49,448 bases of DNA from NCBI GenBank assembly GCA_024685655.1, contig JAIKVO010000227.1, positions 1 through 49,448 of the forward strand, written 5' to 3'. The stretch comes from Treponemataceae bacterium (GTDB lineage: Bacteria > Spirochaetota > Spirochaetia > Treponematales > Treponemataceae). The notes below the pieces were generated by a model. That model ran no database searches and was not told where the DNA came from. It worked only from the letters and a program-made list of their open reading frames with translations. Position 1 is the first letter of the stretch. Every line of letters starts with the position of its first letter. Shown here in pieces: positions 9,508 through 20,583 of the stretch. Both the position numbers and the translations under genes were made by a program.

Positions 9508-9767
9508 GATGCGCTCCCAAGCATTTCGTCCTGATAGTCTTTTGAAAGCCAGTCTTGAGCACCCGGTTTTATTCCGCCGAGCGAAACAGGCTGCCATTCT
9601 TCAAGAGTTTTTTTTGGCTTCGAATGGTTTTGAATATACTCATCCATTGCCTCTCGGACCAATTCTGCCGCTTTACGATTCTGGGCTACAGCCATCTGCT
9701 GAAACATGAGATACTTTAATTCCTGTAAATAAACCGTAACCGGTTTTTTTCTTAAATGTACTGCCAT
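9501..9767 (-). CDS. Ribbon-helix-helix-like antitoxin
   Basis: MAVHLRKKPVTVYLQELKYLMFQQMAVAQNRKAAELVREAMDEYI; overlaps the PIN gene start. Confidence 0.65.
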   Translation of the reverse strand: MAVHLRKKPVTVYLQELKYLMFQQMAVAQNRKAAELVREAMDEYIQNHSKPKKTLEEWQPVSLGGIKPGAQDWLSKDYQDEMLGSASW

Positions 9768-9852
9768 AGTTATAACATACATATATTATATATGTATGTC
9801 AAGATTTTTTTCTTTTCCTTCTCATGTAGCAACGATATAAAAATCATTTCTA

Positions 9853-10605
9853 TTATTTATTCGAAAATCTGGACAAAAACGACTGTGTTCTTTCAACCTG
9901 AGGATTGTTTATCACGTCTTCAGGGGAACCTTCTTCCACGATTACACCACCGTCCATAAAGATGACATGGCTGGAAATATCCCGCGCGAAGGCCATTTCA
10001 TGAGTGACTACAACCATTGTCATTTTTTCAGCAGCGAGCTCTTTTATTACAGCAAGAATCTCGCCTGTAAGCTCCGGGTCGAGCGCGGATGTCGGCTCAT
10101 CAAAAAGAAGGACTTCGGGCTTCAACGCAAGCGCACGCGCAATGGAAACGCGCTGCTGCTGCCCTCCGCTAAGCTCACACGGATATGCTCCCGCTTTAGA
10201 TTCAAGTCCCATCCGATGCAGCAGCTCCATCGCGACATTTTCCGCTTCGTGCCTGCTTTTTTTCAGCACACGTATCTGCGGGTCGGCAACATTTTTTAGA
10301 ACTGAATAATGCGGAAAAAGGTTGAAATTCTGAAATACAAGTCCGCTTTTAAGGATTATTGCGTGGCGTTTTGCCTTGTCTGAATAAATACCATTCTCAA
10401 CGAGCGTTTCTCCGCAAATCTTGATTGTTCCATCCGTAACGTCTTCAAGCTGTGAAATGCAACGCAAAATAGTCGATTTTCCTGAACCGCTCGGCCCGAT
10501 TATTCCAAGAACCTCGCCTTTTTGCACTGAAAACGAAATTCCCTTTATAACATCAAGATTTCCGAATGACTTTTTCAAATTCTCAACTGTGATAATTTCA
10601 GACAT
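9853..10605 (-). CDS. Polar amino-acid ABC transporter ATP-binding protein
   Basis: Walker [10 protein letters not shown], signature [15 protein letters not shown], Walker [16 protein letters not shown]. Confidence 0.95.
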   Translation of the reverse strand: MSEIITVENLKKSFGNLDVIKGISFSVQKGEVLGIIGPSGSGKSTILRCISQLEDVTDGTIKICGETLVENGIYSDKAKRHAIILKSGLVFQNFNLFPHYSVLKNVADPQIRVLKKSRHEAENVAMELLHRMGLESKAGAYPCELSGGQQQRVSIARALALKPEVLLFDEPTSALDPELTGEILAVIKELAAEKMTMVVVTHEMAFARDISSHVIFMDGGVIVEEGSPEDVINNPQVERTQSFLSRFSNK

Positions 10606-10701
10606 ATTTTTTCCTAACGCAAGTATTCAAATATCCGCAGCGATTTACAACCAAGCTTATAAGAAGTCTCGCTGCGGAATTACGCTCGCCACAAGCAAAA
10701 T

Positions 10702-11382
10702 TCAGTTATAATAGGCAAGTTTCTTTTCTAATCTTTGGAAAACAAAAGAAACAATCCAGTTCATTACGAAATAGAATATACCTGCTAAAAACAATGGAAT
10801 AAAACTGAACAAAGCTCCCTGCCGTTCCTTTGCGACCATAAGAAGCTCGGAAACACCAATTACAGAGACAAGCGCTGTGTCCTTTACAAGAGTAATTACT
10901 TCGTTTCCCATAGCAGGTACAATTCGTTTTACAACCTGAGGCAGAACAATCCTGAAGAATGTCTGCCCGGATGTATATCCTAAGACCTTTGAAGCCTCAT
11001 ACTGACCTTTTGGAATAGACTCTATCCCACCTCTGTAAATCTCTGCGAAATATGCCGCATAATTTATTGAAAGAGCGATAATTGCAGCTGCAAATCGGTT
11101 CCAGCTGAAGTTCACGGCATAGCCAAGATTCACAAGCCACCTTATAAAAAGCCCCGGTCCGAAATAAACGACAAGAAGCTGGAGCATAAGAGGCGTTCCC
11201 CTGATTATCAAAAGGAAAACATTCACCAACCCTGATAAAAGTTTATTCTTTGACATGCGTCCCATTGCAATTGGAAGCGCGAGAGGAATTGAAAAAATCA
11301 GAGTAAGAAAGAACACTTCAAGCGACGTAAGAGAACCGCTCAGCATAGCTTGAAGTGTCTTCAAATATCTTTCAAAGCCCAT
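10702..11382 (-). CDS. Polar amino-acid ABC transporter permease
   Basis: HisM/GlnP-type LLIIRGTPLMLQLLVVYFG, YFAEIYRGGIESIPKGQYEASKVLG. Confidence 0.95.
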   Translation of the reverse strand: MGFERYLKTLQAMLSGSLTSLEVFFLTLIFSIPLALPIAMGRMSKNKLLSGLVNVFLLIIRGTPLMLQLLVVYFGPGLFIRWLVNLGYAVNFSWNRFAAAIIALSINYAAYFAEIYRGGIESIPKGQYEASKVLGYTSGQTFFRIVLPQVVKRIVPAMGNEVITLVKDTALVSVIGVSELLMVAKERQGALFSFIPLFLAGIFYFVMNWIVSFVFQRLEKKLAYYN

Positions 11383-11389
11383 AAAAGGA

Positions 11390-12196
11390 TTATTTTCCTA
11401 TTACGCTTACATCTTTACCGAACCATGCCTTGCTGATATTGGCGATAGTTCCGTCTTTCTGCATTTCAAGAAGGATTTCCTGAACTTTGTCACGCAGCTC
11501 CGGCTCGTTCTTTCTGAAACCGATTCCGTAAGCCTCATTCGCGAGTGCCTCTGAAACTACATAAAACGGCTCACCAGTCTGTGCGATTGAATAGTTTGCC
11601 ACAACACTGTCCATCACAACGCCATCTACACCACCAATTTTAAGATCGTTCAATGCAGTGATATTATCTTTAAATGGAACGATTTCCTTAAGTCCAGCCT
11701 TGAACGCTTTATTAGCTTCTTCATCAACAGCATCCTGGGCGCTTGAACCACTCTGAATACCAAGCTTTTTGCCGTTCATATCTGCAAGTGTCTTGATTCC
11801 GCTGTCATTTCTTACGACAAGAACCTGTTCATTGTTCAAGTATGCGAACGTGAAAGAAAGTGCATTCTTCCTTTCTTCTGTGATTGTAAAACCGTTCCAG
11901 ATACAGTCGATTTTTCCAGTCTCAAGCTCAAATTCCTTTGCATCCCAGTCGATTGGTTGTGCCTTAAACTCAACACCAAGTCTTTTTGCGACTTCTTTCG
12001 CAAGGTCGATATCATAACCTACAATTTCATTGTTATCATTCCTATAACCAAGCGGTGGGAATGAATCATCCAAACCGAGGACAAAAGTTCCTCTTCCTTC
12101 CAATGCGCTGACGGCATCTTTCTTTTCTGTTTTTTTACAGCTTACAGTACAGAACAAAGTCACAACTGCTATCAGAACAAACATAATTCTTTTCAT
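11390..12196 (-). CDS. Amino-acid ABC transporter substrate-binding lipoprotein
   Basis: SBP_bac_3 motifs GTFVLGLDDSFPPLGYRNDNNEIVGYDIDLAKEVAKRLG; lipobox FCTVSC. Confidence 0.93.
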   Translation of the reverse strand: MKRIMFVLIAVVTLFCTVSCKKTEKKDAVSALEGRGTFVLGLDDSFPPLGYRNDNNEIVGYDIDLAKEVAKRLGVEFKAQPIDWDAKEFELETGKIDCIWNGFTITEERKNALSFTFAYLNNEQVLVVRNDSGIKTLADMNGKKLGIQSGSSAQDAVDEEANKAFKAGLKEIVPFKDNITALNDLKIGGVDGVVMDSVVANYSIAQTGEPFYVVSEALANEAYGIGFRKNEPELRDKVQEILLEMQKDGTIANISKAWFGKDVSVIGK

Positions 12197-12324
12197 TTTT
12201 TCTTATCTCCTCAAAAAAGAAAAATTACATGCTTTTGATTTTAAGAGGAAAGAAAAAAATAGGCAAGAAGTTTTGATTGTCATCTGATGTTGACAACAGT
12301 ATCTTTATGATTTAGTGTTTTTCC

Positions 12325-13902
12325 ATGAGAGTTTTGAAATTAGTAACCGTAGCAGCAATCTTATTTGTTGCCTCTGTAAATTTATTCGCCCAAAGCGCAA
12401 TCGTATCATCACAGCATACCTCTGTTACAATTCCATCATCGCAACGCTCAGTTTCCTTGACATCATCTGATATTCCAACCCAGTTTCCTTCAATTGAGCC
12501 GCTTTTTACAGCAGAAGAAGAGCTAGGCTACTCTCCCGATAAAATTCTTACCGCTGATGAGATTCTCACACTTTCTCTTCTGTTCTCGGAATGCTCTCTT
12601 TCATCAGTTACAGCTCGGCGTGCGTTCCAGAAATTCGAGCGTATAAAAAAAGAAGTATCCTCGCCGGAATACATGCAGATGAGCGAAGAAGAACGTGGAA
12701 AAGCAATACTCATGCTTTTGTATAAAAACACGCTTTTTGAATACAATGAAGACCAATCGAAAATAAATACAGTTTTCGAGACTGGCTACTATAACTGCGT
12801 ATCATCGGCTCTTATCTACATGGCTGCGGCAAAAGCCGCCAGGCTTGAGGTAAGAGGACAAAAAACACCCGAACACGCATTCTGCTCCATATACATCAAA
12901 AACAAAACGACAGGCAAAAAACACCGCATTGACGTAGAGACGACAAATCCATATGGATTCAATTCTGGAACCACTGGCACGATTGACTACGGTGATAACA
13001 TGAAATTGTACTACAGCGTTCCTGCATCAGATTATGAGAACCGCCAGGAAGTGAGCGACAAAGTATTTGTCGGGTTAGTCGCAAACAATCTTTGTGCTGA
13101 TTACCAGAAAAGCGGAGACTATTATTCTGCCATTCCAAGTATGGGCGCTCTGTATGACCTTGTAAAAAATGAGAAATCTTCTGCGCAACATCAAATCCAG
13201 GAAGATTTTTTCGGATTTCCATGCTCCTACATACATGATGTATCCATCGACTTAGATTCTTATCCAGCATCAAAATATGAAGAAATTGTAAGCTGGTTCG
13301 CAAGTTTTATAAAACGATGGGGCAAAAATTCTGCTTTGCAGGATAATATGGATGCCGCATGCAACAATCTTATTTACCTTTGTTTCCAAGAAAAAAACTA
13401 TGACCTAGCGAATACATCTTTCTCTAAACTGAAACCATACATCTCGAAAAAGCAACTTGCGGAATCGCAAGAAATTATTACGGAAATACTAATTACCTCA
13501 AAAACGGATGGAGCTGAGCCATATCAAAAAACAGAAATTATATATGACTTGCTAAACTCAGCTGATTTATCTTCCGCGCAAAGGAAACGCTTATCAACAG
13601 AACTGGAAAACACTTGGCTAATAATTCTGACAGAACGCATGAATAACTGCGAATTCCGCGAAGGCTACCAGGATTCGCTTACGGCACAAACTCAGTTACC
13701 TGAAAGCGAAACGTTCAAACAAACTACTCAAATTTTCTACACCGACTGTATTATCGATATTCATAATGCTTTTGTAACACAAGCAAACAGCGGCAATTTC
13801 AAAGAAGCAATAAAAATCCTGGAACAGGGGCTTTCCGAGTTCCCAGATGACCAGACACTTCTTAATGATGTGGCGATTTTAAAATCTGTAGGGCTTCTTT
13901 AA
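12325..13902 (+). CDS. Exported protein with transglutaminase-like Cys/His/Asp motifs and TPR-like C-terminus
   Basis: Signal peptide ending VNLFAQ; GYYNCVSSALIYMAAAKAARL, PEHAFCSIYI, HRIDVETTNPYGF. Confidence 0.6.
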   Translation: MRVLKLVTVAAILFVASVNLFAQSAIVSSQHTSVTIPSSQRSVSLTSSDIPTQFPSIEPLFTAEEELGYSPDKILTADEILTLSLLFSECSLSSVTARRAFQKFERIKKEVSSPEYMQMSEEERGKAILMLLYKNTLFEYNEDQSKINTVFETGYYNCVSSALIYMAAAKAARLEVRGQKTPEHAFCSIYIKNKTTGKKHRIDVETTNPYGFNSGTTGTIDYGDNMKLYYSVPASDYENRQEVSDKVFVGLVANNLCADYQKSGDYYSAIPSMGALYDLVKNEKSSAQHQIQEDFFGFPCSYIHDVSIDLDSYPASKYEEIVSWFASFIKRWGKNSALQDNMDAACNNLIYLCFQEKNYDLANTSFSKLKPYISKKQLAESQEIITEILITSKTDGAEPYQKTEIIYDLLNSADLSSAQRKRLSTELENTWLIILTERMNNCEFREGYQDSLTAQTQLPESETFKQTTQIFYTDCIIDIHNAFVTQANSGNFKEAIKILEQGLSEFPDDQTLLNDVAILKSVGLL

Positions 13903-14118
13903 GATTTAAGACCGCATTTACATCAAATGAAAATTTTACACAGAAAAAACTCCCCCCCCATACTTTCTCATAAACCGTGCTTTTCAAAAATTAAAAAAAA
14001 CTTTTTCTGGCGTGAATAAAACTTTCATGTTATCCTGAAAACAGTTGAGCTTTTGCTGTCGTGTTACAAAAACGTTTTATGGAAACAGGCAGCAAGATTG
14101 TAAAAAAGAGGAGGATAT

Positions 14119-14787
14119 ATGTTTAAATTCTGGGGAGACGGCTCCGATTTTGCAAAAGGGCTTGTCGATAACATCAGGGTAAGAAGTACCGAAAACTTCA
14201 ACTGGACGTTTATTTTTATACTTGCAGTTGTTTTTTATGTGTACTGGACTGAAATCCACAAAAAGAATTACGAGGCTGTCTTCGCTGGACTCGCGCTTTA
14301 TGGCGTACACTGGTTGTATGAAATTGTGAACGCGATTATCGGGCATATTTCCGGATACCCGCTATGGTCAGTAAGCAACGATTCCACGACTTTCATTCTG
14401 TTGATCGGTGTCTGCTGGGAACTTTCCATGATGTTCTCGCTGGCAGGAATAATATCATTCAGGATGATGCCCCAAGACCGCACCAAAAGATATTTCACCA
14501 AGAACGGAAAGAAAGGTATAAGCTGCAAACTCGTTGTCGCTATTGAGATGGCACTTCTTTTTGCTTTGTTCGAATCGTTCCTCGCTGGAACATCAAATCA
14601 TTCTTTTATCTGGGTTTATAAATGGTGGGGCGTTATTCCTGTATTCATAACGACATACGTTCCATTCTTTTTGGCGAGCAACTATGTTCCAGACATGGCT
14701 CCTGCAAAACGCAAACGCTTTCTTATCATCCTTTGGGGAAGCGTCGCGGTATTGCTTGTCGTACTGATTCCTCTAGGAATTATCTGA
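14119..14787 (+). CDS. Multi-pass membrane protein of unknown function
   Basis: 222 aa with several hydrophobic helices; AGGAGG upstream. Confidence 0.7.
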   Translation: MFKFWGDGSDFAKGLVDNIRVRSTENFNWTFIFILAVVFYVYWTEIHKKNYEAVFAGLALYGVHWLYEIVNAIIGHISGYPLWSVSNDSTTFILLIGVCWELSMMFSLAGIISFRMMPQDRTKRYFTKNGKKGISCKLVVAIEMALLFALFESFLAGTSNHSFIWVYKWWGVIPVFITTYVPFFLASNYVPDMAPAKRKRFLIILWGSVAVLLVVLIPLGII

Positions 14788-14946
14788 ACGAAAAAGAGAA
14801 TTTGGAGAATGTGATAATCAAGGAGAAAAAAAATTAAGGAAACGTTAAGAATTGGGCGTTTTTTCAGTTTATTTTTTCAAGTTCTTGCTATATGCTTAAC
14901 TCATCGAAGAATAACTTTAAAATAGAAAGCTATATGGAAGGGTTTG

Positions 14947-17031
14947 ATGAAACTTAACGCAAAATTCCAAACGATTATTATTTCGCTCCTTATAATCGCT
15001 TGCTCCATAAGTGTTTTTATGTTCATGAGCTTCATGCAGATAATGAAGCTCCGTGACTACGAGTCAACTGCAAAAAACGCAGATACTATCGTTCACAAGC
15101 TTGTTTCCTACAGCGACGCTATTTTTGCACGGCAGTTCGTTTACGACGATGTTTCAACCAATTGGGAATCGCTCAGGGAACAAGCAAACATCATATTTGA
15201 GGAACTTAATAATCCTATCGTTATGGAACGGCTCGATGAAGAGCTAGAAGAAAAACTTTCGTCCGTAATAAAAACATGGAACTACATCCAACCGAGTTTC
15301 GACGATCTTTCCAAACAGTACAACGAAATTATCACAAATAACAACATCGATCCAGCTATAAAACTCACCGTAAAAGTGAACGGCCTTTTGGAAGGTGTCA
15401 AGCAGCTTAAAGGCATGCGCGACACATCAGTTCTAGACAATGCAATATACAATATATCTACAACTCAAAAAAACATAGTCTACATAAATGATACTTTCAA
15501 CAAATCGCTTACAGAACTCTGCGAAGGTCTCAGCAGCTTTTGCTGGGAAAAATATTATCAGTTTCTGGTAGTGACTCTCATAATTATCGTGACATCCTCG
15601 ATTACAGCATTTTTCTTAACAAGAGCCGCAACAGGAAAAATAACAAAGCGTATAATGACTTTGCGCGATGCTTCCAAAAAGCTTTCTGACAAAAACTTTA
15701 CAGTAAAGCTTTCTGACAACAGAAAAGATGAGGTAGGCGACCTTACGCGCGATCTTCACGAAACTGTTTCTACACTCGACAGCATTTTGCAGGATGTTAA
15801 GCATGGTGCGGCTATCGCAGTGCAGTTCGGGAACACATACGAAGGAGCCGCCACACAGACAGCGGCTGCCACACATCAGATACGAACGAGCATAGAGTCT
15901 TTGAACAGGCAGTTCGAGCTCCTTGAAAAAGCCGTAAAAAGCTCCATGGAAAAACTGATGCAAATGTCCGATATCGCGCTTGCTCTTGTCGTAGACAACC
16001 AGCAGCAGTTCGACTCTATTTCGCAAAACTCTGCAGACATAACAAAGATGGCGAAACTCGTCACGGTAATAACCGACACATCAATAGAAAAATCGCAGAA
16101 TGCCGAGCGTATACAGCAGTTCGTTACGGACGGTGACAGCAAAATCAGCGCGACTACAGATCTGCTCAACGAGATTACTAGTCAGCTCGATGAGATTGGT
16201 GACATTATCGAAATTATAAACGGAGTTGCCGAACAGACGAACATTCTTTCTATGAACGCGGCAATAGAGAGCGCACATGCTGGTGAAGCCGGAAAAGGAT
16301 TCGCGGTTGTTGCTGAAGAAATCCGCAATTTGGCAGAATCAACAGCTGATAACTCACATCGAATAGCAGCTTCTATCAACGCGATAGTGAAAAAAGTAAA
16401 GAATGCCGATAAAGCCAGCAGTCTTGCGGCAGATGCCTTTGCACGGGTAAGTGAACAGGCGCAGGATATGAGCAATTCACTCCATGACATTACAGAAGAT
16501 TTGCGGTCCGTTGACCAAAAAATAAACGAATTAGACAAGCGAACTCATTCCGTTGCTTCAACCGCTTCAAAGATAAGCGGACAATGCGACCAGCTTAACA
16601 CACAGCAGATGGCGGTTTCAGAAGCGATGGCGCAGATGCATGGCATATTCTCGGAGTCAAAGACGGGTGTCAACGAGATTCGCACAGGCGCAAACGACAT
16701 TGTTGAGAAGATGCTCCAGGTTAGCGAACTCAGTGTAGAGTCAAGCACCAACATGAAAAATCTTTCAAAAGAACTTTCGGCATTTATAACATCCGATTCG
16801 GAAAGTGATACAGGAGAAGCCGCTGACAGCTCAGAAACCGAAATTAATGGGCTTTCCAACGGAAAAGATGGCGAAACGAGTGGCGTGGTTACTGGCAGCA
16901 TTCTGGAACAAAACGTGGCATTCGCGAATGCTGCAAATTTTGGCGACAACACCGAAAAAACAGAGCCAGAAAAAACATTCACGACAGAACCCGACAACGA
17001 TGATGACCTTCTTGCGTACTTCAATTCTTAA
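14947..17031 (+). CDS. Methyl-accepting chemotaxis protein
   Basis: HAMP region and hairpin signature [44 protein letters not shown]. Confidence 0.95.
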   Translation: MKLNAKFQTIIISLLIIACSISVFMFMSFMQIMKLRDYESTAKNADTIVHKLVSYSDAIFARQFVYDDVSTNWESLREQANIIFEELNNPIVMERLDEELEEKLSSVIKTWNYIQPSFDDLSKQYNEIITNNNIDPAIKLTVKVNGLLEGVKQLKGMRDTSVLDNAIYNISTTQKNIVYINDTFNKSLTELCEGLSSFCWEKYYQFLVVTLIIIVTSSITAFFLTRAATGKITKRIMTLRDASKKLSDKNFTVKLSDNRKDEVGDLTRDLHETVSTLDSILQDVKHGAAIAVQFGNTYEGAATQTAAATHQIRTSIESLNRQFELLEKAVKSSMEKLMQMSDIALALVVDNQQQFDSISQNSADITKMAKLVTVITDTSIEKSQNAERIQQFVTDGDSKISATTDLLNEITSQLDEIGDIIEIINGVAEQTNILSMNAAIESAHAGEAGKGFAVVAEEIRNLAESTADNSHRIAASINAIVKKVKNADKASSLAADAFARVSEQAQDMSNSLHDITEDLRSVDQKINELDKRTHSVASTASKISGQCDQLNTQQMAVSEAMAQMHGIFSESKTGVNEIRTGANDIVEKMLQVSELSVESSTNMKNLSKELSAFITSDSESDTGEAADSSETEINGLSNGKDGETSGVVTGSILEQNVAFANAANFGDNTEKTEPEKTFTTEPDNDDDLLAYFNS

Positions 17032-17917
17032 TTGCGTGGCTGCGTTTTTGTGACTTCACCGGCTTTTTTCCGAAGAAAAACACCGCGATTGCCGCTATGT
17101 ACGGCAGAGCCGGAAGCACCGACGGCGGGATAAATGAGACCCCTGCGGCTGTCTGAATGCTGTCCGCCGCGTATCCAGCTGCTGTGAACAGGAGCGATGA
17201 CGCTATCACCCCAAAGACATTCCGCCTTCCAAGGAAAACTGCCGCAAGCGCAATCCAGCCGCGCCCGGAACTGATGTTTGGCACGAAAGACGAAAGACGC
17301 AATGTAAGGACAGAACCCGCGGCGGACGCAAAAACTGCTGCAAGCAGCCACGACGAGCATCTGTAAAAAGCCGGATTCACTCCTTTCTTTTTAAGGAGTT
17401 TCGGGTCACTTCCGGCGACAACGAGTCTAAGCCCCCATTTTGTATATTTCATTACAGGAAAAAGAAATAATACACAAACAAGCGTCGGTATGAAAAGGGC
17501 GAAAACCGATGTTCCGTTTGAAATTGTTGGAAAAAGACCTTCTGCAAAATTAAAGTTCGCCTTCAAAATCGCCGGAGAGAGAACTCCTTTTGTTTTGAAA
17601 ACGACAGACGAACATACGGACGTGAATCCGGCAGAAAATAAGTTTAGCGCAATTCCTGTGACAAACGGATTTGATTCTGTTTTTTCGGTATACACCGATG
17701 CGAGAACAGAAACTGCTGCCGCACAAAGCCCGGAAAGCAGACAGGCGGCTAACGTGTTGCCGGTACAATACGCAAAAAGAAACGTAAGAAAAGCCGACAA
17801 ATTAATTATTCCGTCAATGAAAACCGCAAGCACACCGGCGTATTCGCTGATTAACGCACCGGCGGAGGCAAGCATTAGAGGAACAGAAGAAACTAAGATA
17901 TTCAAAATGATTCTCAT
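17021..17917 (-). CDS. BMP/nucleoside-type ABC transporter permease (YufQ-like)
   Basis: [49 protein letters not shown] coupling with the upstream gene. Confidence 0.85.
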   Translation of the reverse strand: MRIILNILVSSVPLMLASAGALISEYAGVLAVFIDGIINLSAFLTFLFAYCTGNTLAACLLSGLCAAAVSVLASVYTEKTESNPFVTGIALNLFSAGFTSVCSSVVFKTKGVLSPAILKANFNFAEGLFPTISNGTSVFALFIPTLVCVLFLFPVMKYTKWGLRLVVAGSDPKLLKKKGVNPAFYRCSSWLLAAVFASAAGSVLTLRLSSFVPNISSGRGWIALAAVFLGRRNVFGVIASSLLFTAAGYAADSIQTAAGVSFIPPSVLPALPYIAAIAVFFFGKKPVKSQKRSHAIKN

Positions 17918-20583
17918 GCTTTTCTTCCTTTGCCAAAATGTGTTTTCGTGTGGCTGACCGTAACGAAAAGAAGAATTACAGCCTGAATTATGTACGTCAT
18001 GTCCGGGTTCATGCTGCCGGTAAGAACAGTTCTTTCACAGCCAGTGTAAATGAACGAAAGCACAAGGACTGACGGAATGAGCATAACAGGATTGTTACCG
18101 GCAATAAGGGCTGCCGTGAGCGCGTTCCAACCGAAACCGGAGTAAAAGCCTGAGTGACATGTAAAATGCGTGCCAGTCACTGCCAAAAAGCCGCATAATC
18201 CGTGGAAAGCACCGGAAATGAGCATTCCAGACATAAAATTACGGTTCACGTTGAAGCCGCTGAGCTTTGCGAAGGCAGGAGACGTTCCTGATATGCGGAA
18301 GATTCTGCCATTTTTTGTTTTGACGAGTATAAAAATAAGAAAAGCAACAACAGCAAGTACCATGAAAACTGATATGTTGAGCGACGAAGGCTTAAGAATC
18401 TGAGGAAGCCTGAAACATTCAGCAAGGAACGGTGTTGCAAGAAGATTGCCATTTTTCGCGCGGAAAACGTTCGTTATCGCACTGTCGATGCAGGGAATCA
18501 CCGCGCCGGAAAGAAGGAAAGATGATAATAAAACTTCTATATTTTTATGTATTTTAAGAACTGCAGGAATTGCCGTCATCATGGCACCGGCGGCGGCGGA
18601 CAAAACGGCGGTTAGGAGCAGCACGAGCACGGCGGCCCCCAAAGGAAGCTCTGGAATATAACCAAGCAGAATAGCAGCAACAAAGCCGCCGGCATAAACC
18701 TGCCCCTCGCCGCCCAAGTTTATTGAGCCTGCCGTAATAGAAGCAAAGGCCCCCGCCGCCGCCGCAAGAAGCACAGTCGCTGTGTTGAGCCAGTTTCCGG
18801 TAAAAAAAGCCGATGAAACCGGCGCGGTAAAAAACGAGAGCAGCGTTTGCCACGGATTTTTTGCCATCAGAAGGATAAGCCCGCCTGCGGCTATGAATCC
18901 TGCGAGAAGCGCGTATTGCGGATAAGCGATGAAAACCTTTTTGCGCTGTGTTTTGTGTTTCGGCGCAGATTTTTCGCTTTCGCTTTGTGTGGTGGGGGCA
19001 ACTGTCGCTATTTTTGCTTGATCTGTGGCAGTGCCGGCTTTTACGTGACTTGCAGTTTTTGAAGCTGTTGCGCTGGAATCGCTTTTTTTAAGGACTCCCG
19101 ACACAAGATGATACGTTACGTCTGCGTGTTTTACGACTTCTGAGCCTTCTGCTGCAAGTACAAGAACAGCCGCACCCTTCCCCGCTTCTGTTTTGATCCT
19201 CTTTATTATTGCTGATGTCCGCTTTCTATCCAGTCCGTATACAGGATTCGCGAAAATAAGCAAACTCGGCTTAGGCTGTCCGTCCGCGGAAAAAAGCTCG
19301 CGTTCTATTACTAAGCTCTGGAGCATTCCACCAGAAAGGTTTGTAACCGGTTCATCAGGCAGAATATCGACACCGGAAAGCTTTATTATATCTTTTTCTT
19401 TATTATAGCAAGTTGTAAGAATGTCGCGGACGGATAAGAGCGGCGACGAAGCCCTGTTTGTCTTGTCTGACGGCACAATTCCTACTCCGTTTTTTCGAAG
19501 TAATGTAGGTGAAAGCCGGTTATGCGCTGCGCCCATGAAAATAATTTTGCCGTCACACGGAAAATCGTTCATGCCTGTCACGATGTCTTCAAGTGTATCA
19601 AGCCCGGATTCTTTTTGTCCTGTTATGCAAGTAACCATACCTTTCTTCACGGCAAAAGAGACATCGTGAAGAGCGGCTTTGCGGAACGGGTATGCAGAGA
19701 CGTTCTGGAAGCAGAGAACTTCGTCGCCTACCGTAGAAGCAGTGTCGCTTGCCAGATAGGGGGCAGCGGTGTCGTCGTTCGGGGTGGGTGCCACATCGTC
19801 CATAGCTGGTGTACCTGAAACAACGTCGGGTTCACAAACCTCATCTGCGTTTATTTCGCTGAACATCGCGGAGTATATTTTCTTGATAGATTCTTCTGCG
19901 CCTTCTTTTTTTAACGATGAGGTCTCAAACTGTGCCGATACTACTCCGTCGCGCAAAACATAAACCGTGTCCGAATAAAGAACGGCTTCTTCGATGTCGT
20001 GCGTTATGAAAATGACACAAAGCCCGTCAGCGACAGCGATACGGAGTTTTTCAAAAAGAGATTTTCGCTCTGTGCCAGAAAGAGTCGCGGAAGGCTCGTC
20101 AAGAATAAGAAAAGAAGGCTTTCGGTAGAGGGTAGAAAGGAATGCGGCATAAAACCGTTCTTGCGCCGTAAGCGAATACGTTTTTTTGTCCAGAACCGGC
20201 CCTGTGCTCCACTTTTCGCACAAAGACTCAAGTTCTTTACGAGCTGAGTTGCGCCTTACAATACCGAAGCGTCCGGTCGGTTCTGCGCCTAAAATGCAAT
20301 TGTCCAGAACGGAAATGTTGTTCACAAGCTCCGGTATTTGGCTTACGGCAGCGATATGGCAAGTTTCTGCCGGATTTGCATCGATTGTGACTCCATCTAA
20401 AAGAAATTCTCCACAGTCTGGGCGCAAGTTGCCGGTAAGCACAGACGCAAGCGTTGATTTTCCGGCTCCGTTTTCGCCTAAAAGAGCGTACATGCGCCCG
20501 CCCTCGAACGAAAGAGAGACGGAATCTAGTACTTTTTTGCGAGGATAGCTTTTGGAAACGTTACGTATGGAGAGAATCGCCAT
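17914..20583 (-). CDS. Fused tandem ATPase and permease of BMP/nucleoside-type ABC transporter
   Basis: NBD1 GENGAGKST and FLILDEPSATLS; NBD2 NLSGGMLQSLVIE; C-terminal YufP-like permease ITAGSINLGGEGQVYAGGFVAAILLG. Start at MAILSIRNVSKSYPRKK. Confidence 0.88.
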   Translation of the reverse strand: MAILSIRNVSKSYPRKKVLDSVSLSFEGGRMYALLGENGAGKSTLASVLTGNLRPDCGEFLLDGVTIDANPAETCHIAAVSQIPELVNNISVLDNCILGAEPTGRFGIVRRNSARKELESLCEKWSTGPVLDKKTYSLTAQERFYAAFLSTLYRKPSFLILDEPSATLSGTERKSLFEKLRIAVADGLCVIFITHDIEEAVLYSDTVYVLRDGVVSAQFETSSLKKEGAEESIKKIYSAMFSEINADEVCEPDVVSGTPAMDDVAPTPNDDTAAPYLASDTASTVGDEVLCFQNVSAYPFRKAALHDVSFAVKKGMVTCITGQKESGLDTLEDIVTGMNDFPCDGKIIFMGAAHNRLSPTLLRKNGVGIVPSDKTNRASSPLLSVRDILTTCYNKEKDIIKLSGVDILPDEPVTNLSGGMLQSLVIERELFSADGQPKPSLLIFANPVYGLDRKRTSAIIKRIKTEAGKGAAVLVLAAEGSEVVKHADVTYHLVSGVLKKSDSSATASKTASHVKAGTATDQAKIATVAPTTQSESEKSAPKHKTQRKKVFIAYPQYALLAGFIAAGGLILLMAKNPWQTLLSFFTAPVSSAFFTGNWLNTATVLLAAAAGAFASITAGSINLGGEGQVYAGGFVAAILLGYIPELPLGAAVLVLLLTAVLSAAAGAMMTAIPAVLKIHKNIEVLLSSFLLSGAVIPCIDSAITNVFRAKNGNLLATPFLAECFRLPQILKPSSLNISVFMVLAVVAFLIFILVKTKNGRIFRISGTSPAFAKLSGFNVNRNFMSGMLISGAFHGLCGFLAVTGTHFTCHSGFYSGFGWNALTAALIAGNNPVMLIPSVLVLSFIYTGCERTVLTGSMNPDMTYIIQAVILLFVTVSHTKTHFGKGRKA

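Noticed and set aside
9508-9597. N-terminal extension of the second PIN ORF
   Set aside because: Lies inside the antitoxin gene; PIN homology starts at LVGIDTTFLIDLE with a coupled TTG start.
12290-12318. TTGACA promoter upstream of 12325
   Set aside because: A -35-like TTGACA is present but no good -10 lies at the right spacing; not reported as a feature.
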